Assembly: GCA_035344155.1 (NCBI GenBank)
Contig: DAORAL010000008.1
Span: 62,001-126,000, forward strand
DNA: 64,000 bases
Direction of reading: 5' to 3'
Origin: UBA1845 sp002338715
GTDB lineage: Bacteria > Planctomycetota > Phycisphaerae > UBA1845
How positions within the stretch are numbered: the stretch's first letter is position 1; every line of letters starts with the position of its first letter. The notes beneath the pieces were generated by a model. The model was not told the origin of the DNA. It worked only from the letters and a program-made list of their open reading frames with translations, and did no database searches. The translations under genes were made by a program, and so were the position numbers. Positions 55,003 to 64,000 of this stretch are shown in pieces.

Positions 55003-55587
55003 ATGCGCAGATTCAACCGATCCTTCCTGACCGCACTGGCGTTGATGGTACTGTGTGCGAGCCCTGTTTCGGTACGGGCTGATGAGTCGGCAGACGAGTT
55101 TGAACGAACCCGCCAGGAGATCCAGGAGCACGTTGAGCAGAGCAAGCTGTCGCACGACGAAGTGACCCAATGGATTGATTTCGCCGAAAACCTGAAGCAC
55201 ACCGTCAAACAGAAGCTGACGCCTTGGGACCGCCTGGTGCGTGCGGTGCGCGATCCGTGGGTGTTTTTCGGATTGGCTGCTCAGGCGACCTTCATGATGC
55301 GGTTTGTGTTGCAGATTGTCGCCAGCGAGCGGAAGAAGAAAAGTTACGTGCCGATTGGATTCTGGTACCTCTCGATCATCGGCGGCGCGATGCTCTTCGT
55401 CTACGCACTTCAGCTGCGCGATCCCGTGTTTGTGTTGGGGCAGGGACTTGGTTTGATTATCTATAGCCGCAACCTGATGCTCATCTATCGTCGGCGCGGC
55501 GCGTTTCAAGACAGCATGGCCATTCGGCAACAACGAAACAGCGAGTCGGGCGAAACATCTCCGCAAGACGGACCCAATGAAACATGA
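55003..55587 (+). CDS. Signal-peptide LABN-domain protein
   Basis: This is a 194-residue protein with an N-terminal signal or membrane segment, a charged coiled-coil region (about 28-65), and a lipid-A-disaccharide-synthase N-terminal (LABN) domain. The domain contains WVFFGLAAQATFMMRFVLQ, SYVPIGFWYLSIIGGAMLFVYAL and ILVLGQGLGLIIYSRN-type sequence. LABN domains are often coupled to GT2 enzymes. Its stop overlaps the GT2 start by four bases, so the pair is cotranslated. The exact reaction is unknown, but a role in glycolipid or lipid-A-like handling is likely. Confidence 0.85.
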   Translation: MRRFNRSFLTALALMVLCASPVSVRADESADEFERTRQEIQEHVEQSKLSHDEVTQWIDFAENLKHTVKQKLTPWDRLVRAVRDPWVFFGLAAQATFMMRFVLQIVASERKKKSYVPIGFWYLSIIGGAMLFVYALQLRDPVFVLGQGLGLIIYSRNLMLIYRRRGAFQDSMAIRQQRNSESGETSPQDGPNET

Positions 55588-56624
55588 GTGCATATCACCA
55601 CGAAAACCCGACGCTGGATCTGTCCGTCGTTGTGCCGATCTACAACGAACGCGACAACGCCGCCCCACTCGCGGAAGACATCATTCGCGCCGTCGAGCCG
55701 ACAGGAAAATCCTTTGAAGTCGTCCTCGTCAACGATGGCAGCAACGACGGAACCGATTCAGTTCTTGATGAAATCGCGGCCAAGCACAAACAGGTGCGCA
55801 TCATTCACTTCGCAGGCAATCGCGGACAAACCATCGCCATGGCGGCTGGAATGTACTACTCGGTTGGCAAGGTTATCGTCACGATGGACGGCGATCGGCA
55901 AAACGATCCGACCGACATCCCCGCACTGCTCGAACGCTTGGAGCAGGGATTTGACTGTGTCAGCGGTTGGCGACGCGATCGGCAGGACACGGGTCCGCGG
56001 CGCTTCGTCTCGCGGGTGGCCAACAGGATCGTGCGAAAGGTCACGGGCGTTCCGGTGCATGACCTGGGTTGCACGTTGAAGGCCTATTCGCGGCGCGCAC
56101 TCGATCCGACCGAACTCTTCGGCGAGATGCATCGATTCCTTGCGGTGTACGTGCTCGCACGCGGCGGAAAGATCAGCGAAATGGTGGTCAAGCACCATCC
56201 AAGAACAGCCGGCACGAGCAAGTATGGCATGAGTCGTACCGCGCGGGTGATGGCCGACATTCTACTGATTCGCATCCTGCACAAGTACCGCACGCGCCCG
56301 TCGCATATGTTCGCGAAGGTGGCGCAGTACATGTTCCTCGGGGCAATTGGGTTTGGGTTCCTCTGGCTGATCACGCTGCTTCGCGGGCACTCGTTGGCGG
56401 CTGGTTCCACGTGGTTCATTTCCGCGGTGGTCCTGTCAGCGTCAGCCGTCAACATTCTCGTCGCCGGTCTCGTCGCCGAATTGGTCATGCGAACGAAGCA
56501 TGCCCTTTCCGGTCAGCGTCCATGGAACATCGATCGCATTGTCGGCGGTCCGGACACTTTGGAAGTCACGAGTACTTCTGGGGTCTCAGGCACTTCAGGA
56601 TTCTCGGGGACATCTGGCGTCTAA
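55584..56624 (+). CDS. GT2 glycosyltransferase (DPM1/ArnC-like) with C-terminal membrane helices
   Basis: This is a 346-residue family 2 glycosyltransferase. The GT-A domain shows VVVPIYNERDN, VLVNDGSNDGTDSV, DxD-like DGDRQNDP and GWRRDRQD, then HHPRTAGTSKYGMSRTAR, as in ArnC/DPM1-type enzymes using polyprenyl phosphate. Two membrane helices (about 250-310) follow. The last 20 residues are a Ser/Gly/Thr repeat (SGTSGFSGTSGV). It overlaps the LABN gene by four bases, so the products probably act together in cell-envelope glycolipid modification. Confidence 0.92.
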   Translation: MSAYHHENPTLDLSVVVPIYNERDNAAPLAEDIIRAVEPTGKSFEVVLVNDGSNDGTDSVLDEIAAKHKQVRIIHFAGNRGQTIAMAAGMYYSVGKVIVTMDGDRQNDPTDIPALLERLEQGFDCVSGWRRDRQDTGPRRFVSRVANRIVRKVTGVPVHDLGCTLKAYSRRALDPTELFGEMHRFLAVYVLARGGKISEMVVKHHPRTAGTSKYGMSRTARVMADILLIRILHKYRTRPSHMFAKVAQYMFLGAIGFGFLWLITLLRGHSLAAGSTWFISAVVLSASAVNILVAGLVAELVMRTKHALSGQRPWNIDRIVGGPDTLEVTSTSGVSGTSGFSGTSGV

Positions 56625-56732
56625 CCGCGACTTTGAAATGTCTGACTTTGCAATTGGCTTGCGGTCCCGGTTGCCCTCTCGTTTAGCGGAACCTAGTATT
56701 GGCTGAGGCTTGTTGATCCGGAAACGATTTCT

Positions 56733-57002
56733 GTGCGTGCATTTTCTGAACTGACGGCTGACGATTGGGGCAAGATCGCGCTTTGGGGCGGGTTAACCGT
56801 CGTGGCGTTCATTGCCCTCGCGGTGGTGGTGTTTGTGTTGCGGCGAAATCTTCGCAGCGACGACAGCCGCCAAACTGGCGGATTTGACCTCATTGAATTG
56901 CAGAAAATGCGGGATCGTGGCGACATCGATGAGGCCGAATACAAGGTCCTGCGGACCCAGGCCATCGCCTCAATGATGGTCGAAACCGACAAGAAACACT
57001 AG
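56733..57002 (+). CDS. Small membrane protein with SHOCT-like tail
   Basis: This is an 89-residue protein with one membrane segment (WGGLTVVAFIALAVVVFVL). The C-terminal region, LIELQKMRDRGDIDEAEYKVLR, matches the SHOCT pattern (L..L...G.I...E.). The GTG at 56733 is the start. It follows the GT2 gene at a short distance and precedes clpX. Function unknown. Confidence 0.75.
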   Translation: MRAFSELTADDWGKIALWGGLTVVAFIALAVVVFVLRRNLRSDDSRQTGGFDLIELQKMRDRGDIDEAEYKVLRTQAIASMMVETDKKH

Positions 57003-57243
57003 CCAAACGCGGTTTGCAGCATTGCTGGGACGTCATTTTGCGGTCGGCGTTTGGTCTTGGAATAATCGTAGGCCCGCTGGCCCGACATTGTGGAGTTGGA
57101 CGATACAATATTGTCAGAATTGCCGGATCGTAAATTGGGTCAGACATCGGCTTAAACGGACTTTTTATCAATAGCATTCAGACGCACGCCCTCTCCAGTC
57201 ACGACGGATTCATGCGGGCACCGCGGTAAGGAAAGATTCGAGA

Positions 57244-58584
<1,341 letters not shown>

Positions 58585-58943
58585 TCCCAGGCCCGTCGGT
58601 AGCGATCAATCGATAGCGATCAATCGATAGCGATCAATTCGCCAATCAGTGTAGAACGTTCGTCCGCTTGCGAGCGCCCGAGATTATCGGGCCACTGCCG
58701 ATTGCCGGCGAGCATACTTTGCGAATCCCCCCCCACGCATGGCATGTGAGCGGCACTCTCTCCGTTTGCGCCCAACCTGATCGATCAATTCCATGGTGAC
58801 GCGACGTGGCACTTGCGGTTGAAATGTATACTTGGCCAGTGGATTTCAGCGTTAAGTGACGCCGGTTTTCGACCGATGTATCCAAGGATTTCGGACGGGG
58901 GCCCCCGCCTGAATCATGACTTTAGACACAAGAGAATCGGACC
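58585..58943. other. Gene-free region after clpX
   Basis: About 360 bases between clpX and the zinc-ribbon gene. Apart from the 14-bp tandem repeat (58600-58641) I see a C-run near 58727 and nothing I would call a gene. Confidence 0.5.
58600..58641. repeat. 14-bp tandem repeat after clpX
   Basis: Three units of TAGCGATCAATCGA (the last diverging to TAGCGATCAATTCG) lie 16 bases after the clpX stop. TAGCGATCAATTC also occurs at 33140, next to the 107-bp element. Function unknown. Confidence 0.85.
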
Positions 58944-59117
58944 ATGCCAATCACACTGATGTGCCCCAATTTATCGTGCCGAGCCGTGCTAAGGGTTCCG
59001 GACCGAGTGCGCGGTAAGAAGGTGCGCTGCGGGCAGTGCGGCATGGTGTTCTCGGTTCCGTCGCAAGGCACGCCAGCCGTCGCAACCGTCGGGTCGAAAG
59101 AACCCAAGTCCAAATAG
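58944..59117 (+). CDS. 57-residue zinc-ribbon protein
   Basis: This short frame encodes MPITLMCPNLSCRAVLRVPD and so on, with a CxxxxC pair (CPNLSC) and a second CGQCG pair, a zinc ribbon of the type common at the N-termini of planctomycete proteins. A Lys-rich end follows. The ATG at 58944 and the TAG at 59115-59117 are clear. The arrangement of the four cysteines with VRGKKVRCGQCGMVFSV in between is typical. It is a stand-alone version with unknown function. Confidence 0.8.
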   Translation: MPITLMCPNLSCRAVLRVPDRVRGKKVRCGQCGMVFSVPSQGTPAVATVGSKEPKSK

Positions 59118-59444
59118 AACCGACAAATTAAAACCCGCAAAATAGAACTGACAAAATAAAAGCAATTGAGCAGCCCCTCGCTCCGGTGCATTTCGAACCA
59201 ACGCAAATCAAATTCAGCCGCCAATAGCGACATTCCCAAGCCAGAGGCCAACGCACAGAAACCCGCAACCGCAGCAGAATACCGGCCAACCGAAGCAGTC
59301 GAAGCGCATCGCCAAGCAACAACAGACCCCAAAGCGCCAAGCCGTCCAAACGACCGCCCTTCCCCGAATCAGGCAAATCACGAAAGCGATTGCCCAACCG
59401 CCATTGACATTCCGCCGAATCCGCGTAAATTCGCAAAACACAAT
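59118..59444. other. Gene-free region before tRNA
   Basis: About 330 bases with no supported gene; a tRNA promoter lies at its end. Overlapping open frames on both strands are judged non-coding because they have no ordered motifs. Confidence 0.5.
59404..59431 (+). promoter_or_regulatory. Promoter of initiator tRNA gene
   Basis: TTGACA and TAAATT are separated by 16 bases and end 13 bases before the tRNA, a strong sigma-70-like promoter placed correctly. Confidence 0.75.
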
Positions 59445-59517
<73 letters not shown>

Positions 59518-59915
59518 GTCATCGGGCCGTTGCAAAACTCACCGGCCCCGCGGTTCACGGAATACGCCGACGCGCTCAAGCGTTGGCGTTTTCGCTTTTT
59601 ACGTGCTGCGCACAAAGCGGTTACGGTCCCGGCCCGCCTCGGCCAAGGTCTCTGAATCACCACCCGAGATAACCACATCATTCTTGCTCCCCGCCTGATC
59701 TGCCGGGTTTCGCCCAAAGTCTCTCCACGCTGGAGAGAACCGTGGGCTCGGGTTATCAGGTGGTTGCCCCCACATAGCGCTCGTAACCGGGGACGGTTGC
59801 GCCCGCAGATTTCGCGCAATGCTATTCCAGCGGTTAACGCTTGTGGGCGCGGCGGCGACCAATGGCATAAGTTACCAGAGTGGCACGAGCACGAACGCCT
59901 TCCCGGAAACCTACA
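59518..59915. other. Non-coding stretch, island left end
   Basis: About 400 bases between the tRNA and the first island gene. It contains a terminator hairpin (59564-59600) and a second hairpin, TCTCTCCA-CGC-TGGAGAGA (59720-59738). No other gene is supported. An attachment site may lie here, but no direct repeat pair could be identified without the right end. Confidence 0.5.
59564..59600 (+). terminator. Intrinsic terminator after initiator tRNA
   Basis: ACGCC-GACGC and GCGTTGGCGT pair into a stem around GCTCAA and are followed by TTTCGCTTTTT. It fits a tRNA terminator about 50 bases after the mature end. Confidence 0.7.
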
Positions 59916-60125
59916 ATGATCTCCACCACCGACCCCGAGAGCATGACCGCCGAAGAGCGCCAACTTGAAGTCGCCAGCATCCTCGCGCGCGGCGTTCTGC
60001 GACATATCCGTTCGATCAAGACAACTCGTTCAAACCCCCACAAGGTAACCTCAGAATCGCCGAAAAACCGACTTGATGTTCCGGTCGAATCGAGGCTCAG
60101 TGTGGCTCCGCGACCCGCCGGTTAA
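59916..60125 (+). CDS. Small conserved island protein
   Basis: This is a 69-residue protein with a start region MTAEERQLEVASILARGVLRHI. The same kind of short peptide precedes DUF2924 and serine-recombinase genes in other islands I know of, so it is probably real. The C-terminal half (SPKNRLDVPVESRLSV) is also typical. The ATG at 59916 is chosen; a later ATG at 59943 is possible. The function is unknown. Confidence 0.65.
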   Translation: MISTTDPESMTAEERQLEVASILARGVLRHIRSIKTTRSNPHKVTSESPKNRLDVPVESRLSVAPRPAG

Positions 60126-60164
60126 CGGGCCGCGTCTCAGGTTTTACTGAATGAAAGGAACCGC

Positions 60165-60677
60165 ATGAACAATGAAATCGCAGACGAAATCGCCGCGCTG
60201 GACCAAGTGTCCACCGCCGAACTGGCTGAGCGCTACGCAAAACTGCACGGCCAGCCCTGCCGCACTCGTCACCGCGCGTACCTGATTCGCAAAATCGCCT
60301 GGCGAATTCAGGCAAACGCCGAGGGCGACCTCTCCGAACGTGCCCGGCATCGGGCGACCGAGTTGGCCAACGACGCTGACGTGCGGGTCATGGCCCCGAA
60401 GACCATGGTCTGTCCACCTCAACGCGGCGAAGCGACCACAATCACCAAACTGGTGCCCACAAGCCGAAGCAAGTCGAACGATCCACGTCTTCCCGCGCCC
60501 GGCTCGGCCATCGTTCGCAAGTACAAAGGCCGCACTCACCGCGTGATGTTCCTCAAGGATGGCAGCGGCTTCGAGTACGACGGCGATCGTTACCGCACAC
60601 TTACGGCCGTGGCCAAACGAATCACGCGCAGCCACATCAACGGGTTTCGGTTCTTCAAACTCGGTGTGCAGCGATGA
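60165..60677 (+). CDS. DUF2924-family protein
   Basis: This 170-residue protein matches DUF2924: ELAERYAKLHGQPCRTRHRAYLIRKIAWRIQ, a middle linker, and IVRKYKGRTHRVMFLKDG, FEYDGDRYRTLTAVAKRITRSHINGFRFFKL. Such proteins are tightly linked to large serine recombinases in mobile islands. Its stop overlaps the recombinase start by four bases, so they are translationally coupled. It is probably a DNA-binding or recombination accessory protein, but no role is proven. Confidence 0.87.
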   Translation: MNNEIADEIAALDQVSTAELAERYAKLHGQPCRTRHRAYLIRKIAWRIQANAEGDLSERARHRATELANDADVRVMAPKTMVCPPQRGEATTITKLVPTSRSKSNDPRLPAPGSAIVRKYKGRTHRVMFLKDGSGFEYDGDRYRTLTAVAKRITRSHINGFRFFKLGVQR

Positions 60678-62242
60678 GTGGTCGCAGCAAAAAGGCGGCG
60701 AAGCCAACGATCCGCTGCGCCATCTACACCCGCAAATCCAGCGAAGAGGGCCTCGACCAGGAATTCAATTCGCTCGACGCCCAGCGCGAGGCCGCCGAGG
60801 CGTACATCGTCAGCCAGAAGACCGAGGGATGGACGACACTCGCCGACCATTATGATGACGGTGGATATTCCGGCGGCAGCATGGACCGCCCCGCTCTCGA
60901 CCGGCTGCTGCGCGACATCGACCGGGGCAAAATCGACTGCGTTGTTGTCTACAAGGTGGACCGTCTCAGCCGATCGCTACTCGACTTCTCCCGTATTCTG
61001 GAGACGTTCGAGCGTCACGGCGTTTCATTCGTCTCCGTGACCCAGCAGTTCAATACAACCCATTCAATGGGCCGGCTGACGCTGAACATTTTGCTTTCCT
61101 TCGCTCAATTCGAACGTGAGATCATCGGCGAACGCATACGCGACAAACTCGCGGCCCAGGCCCGCAAGGGGAAGTGGACCGGCGGTGCGCCCGTATTGGG
61201 CTATGACGTCGACCGCAGCGGCCCCAGTCCCCGCTTGGTCATCAACGTCAAAGAGGCGGCGCGCGTACGCGAAATCTTCCGGATGTACCTGCAGGATGCA
61301 GCACTGCTGCCAGTGGTCAAGGAACTCGCCTGTCGGGGCTGGGCGAATAAACGCCGCGTGACGAAGGCTGGAAGGAAACTCGGAGGTAGACCTTTCGACA
61401 AGGCAACCTTGTATCAACTGCTCATCAACCCGACGTACACCGGCAAGATGCGATACAAGGACGAGCTTCACCCCGGTGAACACGATGCAATCATCGACCA
61501 GGAGTTGTTCGACAAAGTCGGCAAGCAACTCAAGTTCAACGGGCGAACCGGCGGCGTGGAGGTTCGCAACAAATACGGCGCGCTACTTCGCGGTCTGCTG
61601 CGATGCAAGAACTGTGCCACAGCAATGTCGCACACATTCTGCGGCAAGAACAATCGTAACTTCTATCGATACTACCGCTGCACCAACGCGATGAAAAAGG
61701 GCCATCGCGTTTGTCCAACTGGCACGCTCCCCGCGGGTGAGATCGAACGCGTAGTGGTCGACGAGGTTCGCGGTCTGGCCACGGATGACACACTTTTGGC
61801 CCAGGTGCTCAGCGACGCCCGCGCCGCCATCGGCTCAGAAATGGCCGTCGTGCAACGCGACCGCGACGACCTCCGCCAGGAACGCAATCGTCACCACGAG
61901 GAACTTCGGCGGCTCGCCACCAGCGGCAAGACCACAACCGACGTGACCGCGCGCATCGCCGATCTTCACGAGCGACTTTCAGACGCCGACCAACGCCTGC
62001 CGGTCCTTGAATCACAGATCGCGGAATTGGAGTGTCAAAATGTGACACTACCAGATGCCCGCGCTGCCCTGGCTGACTTCGACAGGCTGTGGGAATGCCT
62101 AATTCCCCGCGAACAGGCACGCCTGCTCAATCTATTGATCTCGACGGCGGAATACGACGGCAACGCGGGCACTCTGGCGGTGACATTCAGACCGACGAGC
62201 ATCCGGTCGCTGATTAATCGAAAGCTGGAGGATGCTGCATGA
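60674..62242 (+). CDS. Large serine recombinase (island integrase)
   Basis: This 522-residue protein has an N-terminal resolvase domain with the nucleophile in YTRKSS (Ser22 expected), then VDRLSRS and the conserved FAQFEREIIGERIRDK. The recombinase domain follows (KGKWTGGAPVLGYDVD, then LLINPTYTGKMRYK), then a zinc ribbon (CKNC...CTN), and a C-terminal coiled coil (about 375-470). It belongs to the phage integrase-type serine recombinases that move islands. It lies downstream of DUF2924 and overlaps the HTH gene by four bases. All core motifs are present, so it is likely active. Confidence 0.93.
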   Translation: MSGRSKKAAKPTIRCAIYTRKSSEEGLDQEFNSLDAQREAAEAYIVSQKTEGWTTLADHYDDGGYSGGSMDRPALDRLLRDIDRGKIDCVVVYKVDRLSRSLLDFSRILETFERHGVSFVSVTQQFNTTHSMGRLTLNILLSFAQFEREIIGERIRDKLAAQARKGKWTGGAPVLGYDVDRSGPSPRLVINVKEAARVREIFRMYLQDAALLPVVKELACRGWANKRRVTKAGRKLGGRPFDKATLYQLLINPTYTGKMRYKDELHPGEHDAIIDQELFDKVGKQLKFNGRTGGVEVRNKYGALLRGLLRCKNCATAMSHTFCGKNNRNFYRYYRCTNAMKKGHRVCPTGTLPAGEIERVVVDEVRGLATDDTLLAQVLSDARAAIGSEMAVVQRDRDDLRQERNRHHEELRRLATSGKTTTDVTARIADLHERLSDADQRLPVLESQIAELECQNVTLPDARAALADFDRLWECLIPREQARLLNLLISTAEYDGNAGTLAVTFRPTSIRSLINRKLEDAA

Positions 62243-62691
62243 CGACCATCACCAGACAGATTCACTTCGCCATCAAGTCGCGTCGAAAAACAGCGATGCC
62301 GGGCCCGGCGCCCGAGCGAAACGAACCGACCGGTCGCACTCCCCGTGTGTCCAAGTTGATGGCGCTGGCGATTCGATTCGACGAACTTCTCCGAAGTGGC
62401 AAAGTCGCGGACCAGTCCGAACTAGCCCGCCTCGCCCACGTCACCCAGCCGCGCATGACGCAGATCATGAACCTCAATCACCTAGCCCCGGACCTTCAAG
62501 AAGCGATCTTGCATCTCCCGCCGGTGGCCGAAGGGCGTGACCCGATTACAGAGCGCGACCTGCGGCCGATAGCCAGACTGCGGAACTGGCGCGAACAGAG
62601 GTCAATTTGGCGGGGATCCAGAAACGCGCAACAGCGAATCTCGCTTTGTCCTGCGAGTTCTCAAGAGCAAGCGACCTTACGCCAAAATTGA
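62239..62691 (+). CDS. HTH-domain protein of recombinase operon
   Basis: This is a 150-residue basic protein. A central helix-turn-helix (VADQSELARLAHVTQPRMTQI) is followed by a helix NHLAPDLQEAILHLPP, a pattern typical of island regulators. The C-terminus is less ordered. It overlaps the recombinase stop by four bases (ATGA), so it is expressed with it. It probably controls the island or assists excision; that is inference. Confidence 0.82.
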   Translation: MTTITRQIHFAIKSRRKTAMPGPAPERNEPTGRTPRVSKLMALAIRFDELLRSGKVADQSELARLAHVTQPRMTQIMNLNHLAPDLQEAILHLPPVAEGRDPITERDLRPIARLRNWREQRSIWRGSRNAQQRISLCPASSQEQATLRQN

Positions 62692-62819
62692 TTAAGTTCT
62701 GTTTTAATAATGATTTACAATCGATAAGCCTTAGGGCTGGCCGACTCGATCCTGAAAGTTAGCAGTAGAATGATTACTGACCATTTGCCAGAAGCGATAC
62801 GCGAGATATATTTGACAGT

Positions 62820-63425
62820 ATGTTCGCTACTGACAAACAATCTCGCCAGACGAAACTTACGACCGTAGCCCGGGTCCAGCCCGGCTATCTCAGCCGCCGA
62901 AGCATTCGGTCAGCTCCAGACGGAACTCATTGCCTTCTTCAAGCGAAAGACGTCTCCCCCGAAGTCGGCGTTCGATCGGTCGGCCTCCTTCGATTTCACC
63001 CGCAGCGCCACCCCGAGCTGTATCTGGTTGGCCGAGGCGACATCCTTATCGCATCTCGCGGTCGCAAACACCAGGCTCATCTCGTCCAGCAGGACCTAAT
63101 TGACACGCTTGCATCAAACGTGTTCTACATCGTGCGGCCGCATTCCAGACGCATCGTCCCGGCTTACCTAGCTTGGTGGCTTAATCTACCTCATGTACAA
63201 GCGATGATTGCCTCGGGCGCACGTGGCACGAACATCAGCTACGTCGCACGCCAGGCATTGGAGAACCTATCGATCGTTGTTCCACCAATCGCGGTTCAGA
63301 CCAAGATCGCCGAAGTCCTCTGTCTTTACCAGCAACAGCAGTCGCTCCAAGCCCAACTTGACCAAAAGTGCGAACAGCTGATCCATGCCGTCTGCCGCCA
63401 AGTAATCCGAATAGCGAAGGAATGA
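62820..63425 (+). CDS. hsdS: Half-sized type I restriction specificity subunit (HsdS-like)
   Basis: This is a 201-residue protein resembling one target-recognition half of HsdS. It has an early LQAKDV stretch, then a mid segment (GDILIASRGRKHQA) typical of TRDs, and a LSIVVPPIAVQTKIAEVL coiled-coil spacer near the C-terminus. Normal HsdS has about 400 residues with two TRDs, so this encodes only one. Half-HsdS subunits are known to dimerise. It is directly ahead of hsdM by four bases. A frameshift was not seen. Confidence 0.75.
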   Translation: MFATDKQSRQTKLTTVARVQPGYLSRRSIRSAPDGTHCLLQAKDVSPEVGVRSVGLLRFHPQRHPELYLVGRGDILIASRGRKHQAHLVQQDLIDTLASNVFYIVRPHSRRIVPAYLAWWLNLPHVQAMIASGARGTNISYVARQALENLSIVVPPIAVQTKIAEVLCLYQQQQSLQAQLDQKCEQLIHAVCRQVIRIAKE

Positions 63426-63428
63426 CTC

Positions 63429-64000
63429 ATGTCCCAAACCGTTTCTCAGAAGGAAATCAATGAAATCCTGTGGCAGGCGTGCGACACTTTTCGCGGTACG
63501 CTCGACCCAACGCAATACAAGGATTACATCCTCGTGATGTTGTTCATGAAGTACATGTCCGACCTTTGGGGCGATAAAAAAGACCAGTACTTCAAGCAAT
63601 ACAATGGTGACGAGCGGCGTGTCAAGCGTGCACTTGATCGTGAGCGCTTTGTCATGCCTACCGTTGAATTACGCGACAAGAAGGGCAAGGTCGAAGAAAC
63701 GTTCCTTGCCAGTTTCGACAGCCTTTACGAGCGGCGCACCCGCTCCAACATCGGAGAACTGATCAACATAGCCCTCGAAGCAATCGAGGACGCCAATAAG
63801 GCTAAGCTAGAGAACGTCTTCCGCAACATCGACTTCAACTCCGAGCCAAACCTAGGCCAGGCCAAGGACCGCAACCGCCGTCTGAACCACCTGCTGGAGG
63901 ACTTTGCCAAGCCGCAGCTCAATCTGCGCCCAAGTCGCATAGGCAACGAAGACATCATTGGCAACGCCTACGAATATTTGATCAGCCGCTTTGCTGCCGA
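63429..64000 (+). CDS. hsdM: Type I restriction-modification methyltransferase subunit HsdM, partial
   Basis: The N-terminal 190 residues of HsdM, with the gene continuing past the window end. Motifs such as LWQACDTFRGTLDPTQYKDY, VMLFMKYMSD and NRRLNHLLEDF are the HsdM N-terminal domain; DIIGNAYEYLISRFAA leads to the methyltransferase core outside the window. HsdM methylates adenine in the site chosen by HsdS. It follows hsdS by three bases. A restriction subunit (hsdR) may lie beyond the edge. Confidence 0.92.
   Translation, partial: MSQTVSQKEINEILWQACDTFRGTLDPTQYKDYILVMLFMKYMSDLWGDKKDQYFKQYNGDERRVKRALDRERFVMPTVELRDKKGKVEETFLASFDSLYERRTRSNIGELINIALEAIEDANKAKLENVFRNIDFNSEPNLGQAKDRNRRLNHLLEDFAKPQLNLRPSRIGNEDIIGNAYEYLISRFAA

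Overview
The window looks like a chromosomal segment of a planctomycete (Planctomycetota, perhaps the Phycisphaerae side). The basis is the gene mix: two exported proteins with PEP-CTERM-type tails, three exported proteins ending in dockerin-like Asp/Cys-rich tails, a planctomycete-style pseudopilin, a MoxR/DUF58/BatA-type set, many lipoproteins, a small zinc-ribbon protein, and a moderately high G+C content. This placement is an inference from family content. No rRNA or marker alignment was possible.

Left part (1-9.2 kb, mostly minus strand): moeA, lnt (apolipoprotein N-acyltransferase), a HEAT-repeat lipoprotein, mreD and mrdA (PBP2, cut by the window start) form a tight minus-strand series for envelope maturation and cell-shape control. 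Upstream of it lies an NfeD-like protein/flotillin pair. From 9.4 to 14.7 kb come larC, an unknown small membrane protein, an unknown P-loop NTPase, a TIGR03790-like secreted protein and a small coiled-coil lipoprotein. From 14.9 to 27.4 kb come an MFS transporter, a 1,360-residue secreted subtilase with Cys-rich repeats, a DUF1579-like protein, an HDOD protein, a SpoIIM-like membrane protein, a lone HslV-like protease, an alpha/beta hydrolase, a YpfJ-type metalloprotease and a PEP-CTERM protein.

Middle (27.8-48.1 kb): ftsK with a very acidic C-terminal tail, lipoproteins (one Cys/Lys-rich and metallothionein-like), putP, a DUF5658-like protein, a YigZ-like protein, a DUF952 protein, a large duplicated lipoprotein, an ECF sigma/anti-sigma pair, a heme-oxygenase-like gene, and a secreted-protein cluster. 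That cluster has a very good sigma-54 promoter match, a membrane protein, two tandem paralogues with different C-terminal tails, and a pseudopilin.

Right part (48.4-64 kb): moxR-DUF58-BatA/VWA, a TPR protein, a methyltransferase, a LABN-domain protein with a GT2 glycosyltransferase, a SHOCT-like protein, clpX, a zinc-ribbon peptide and an initiator tRNA. Directly after the tRNA begins a probable genomic island: a short conserved peptide, DUF2924, a large serine recombinase, an HTH protein, and the start of a type I restriction-modification locus (half-sized hsdS, then hsdM cut by the window end).

Several families of short dispersed inverted repeats lie between genes. The clearest is a 107-bp ungapped pair at 33 kb and 52.7 kb in opposite orientation. 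Intrinsic terminators follow several minus-strand genes. No CRISPR array, rRNA or complete insertion sequence was seen.
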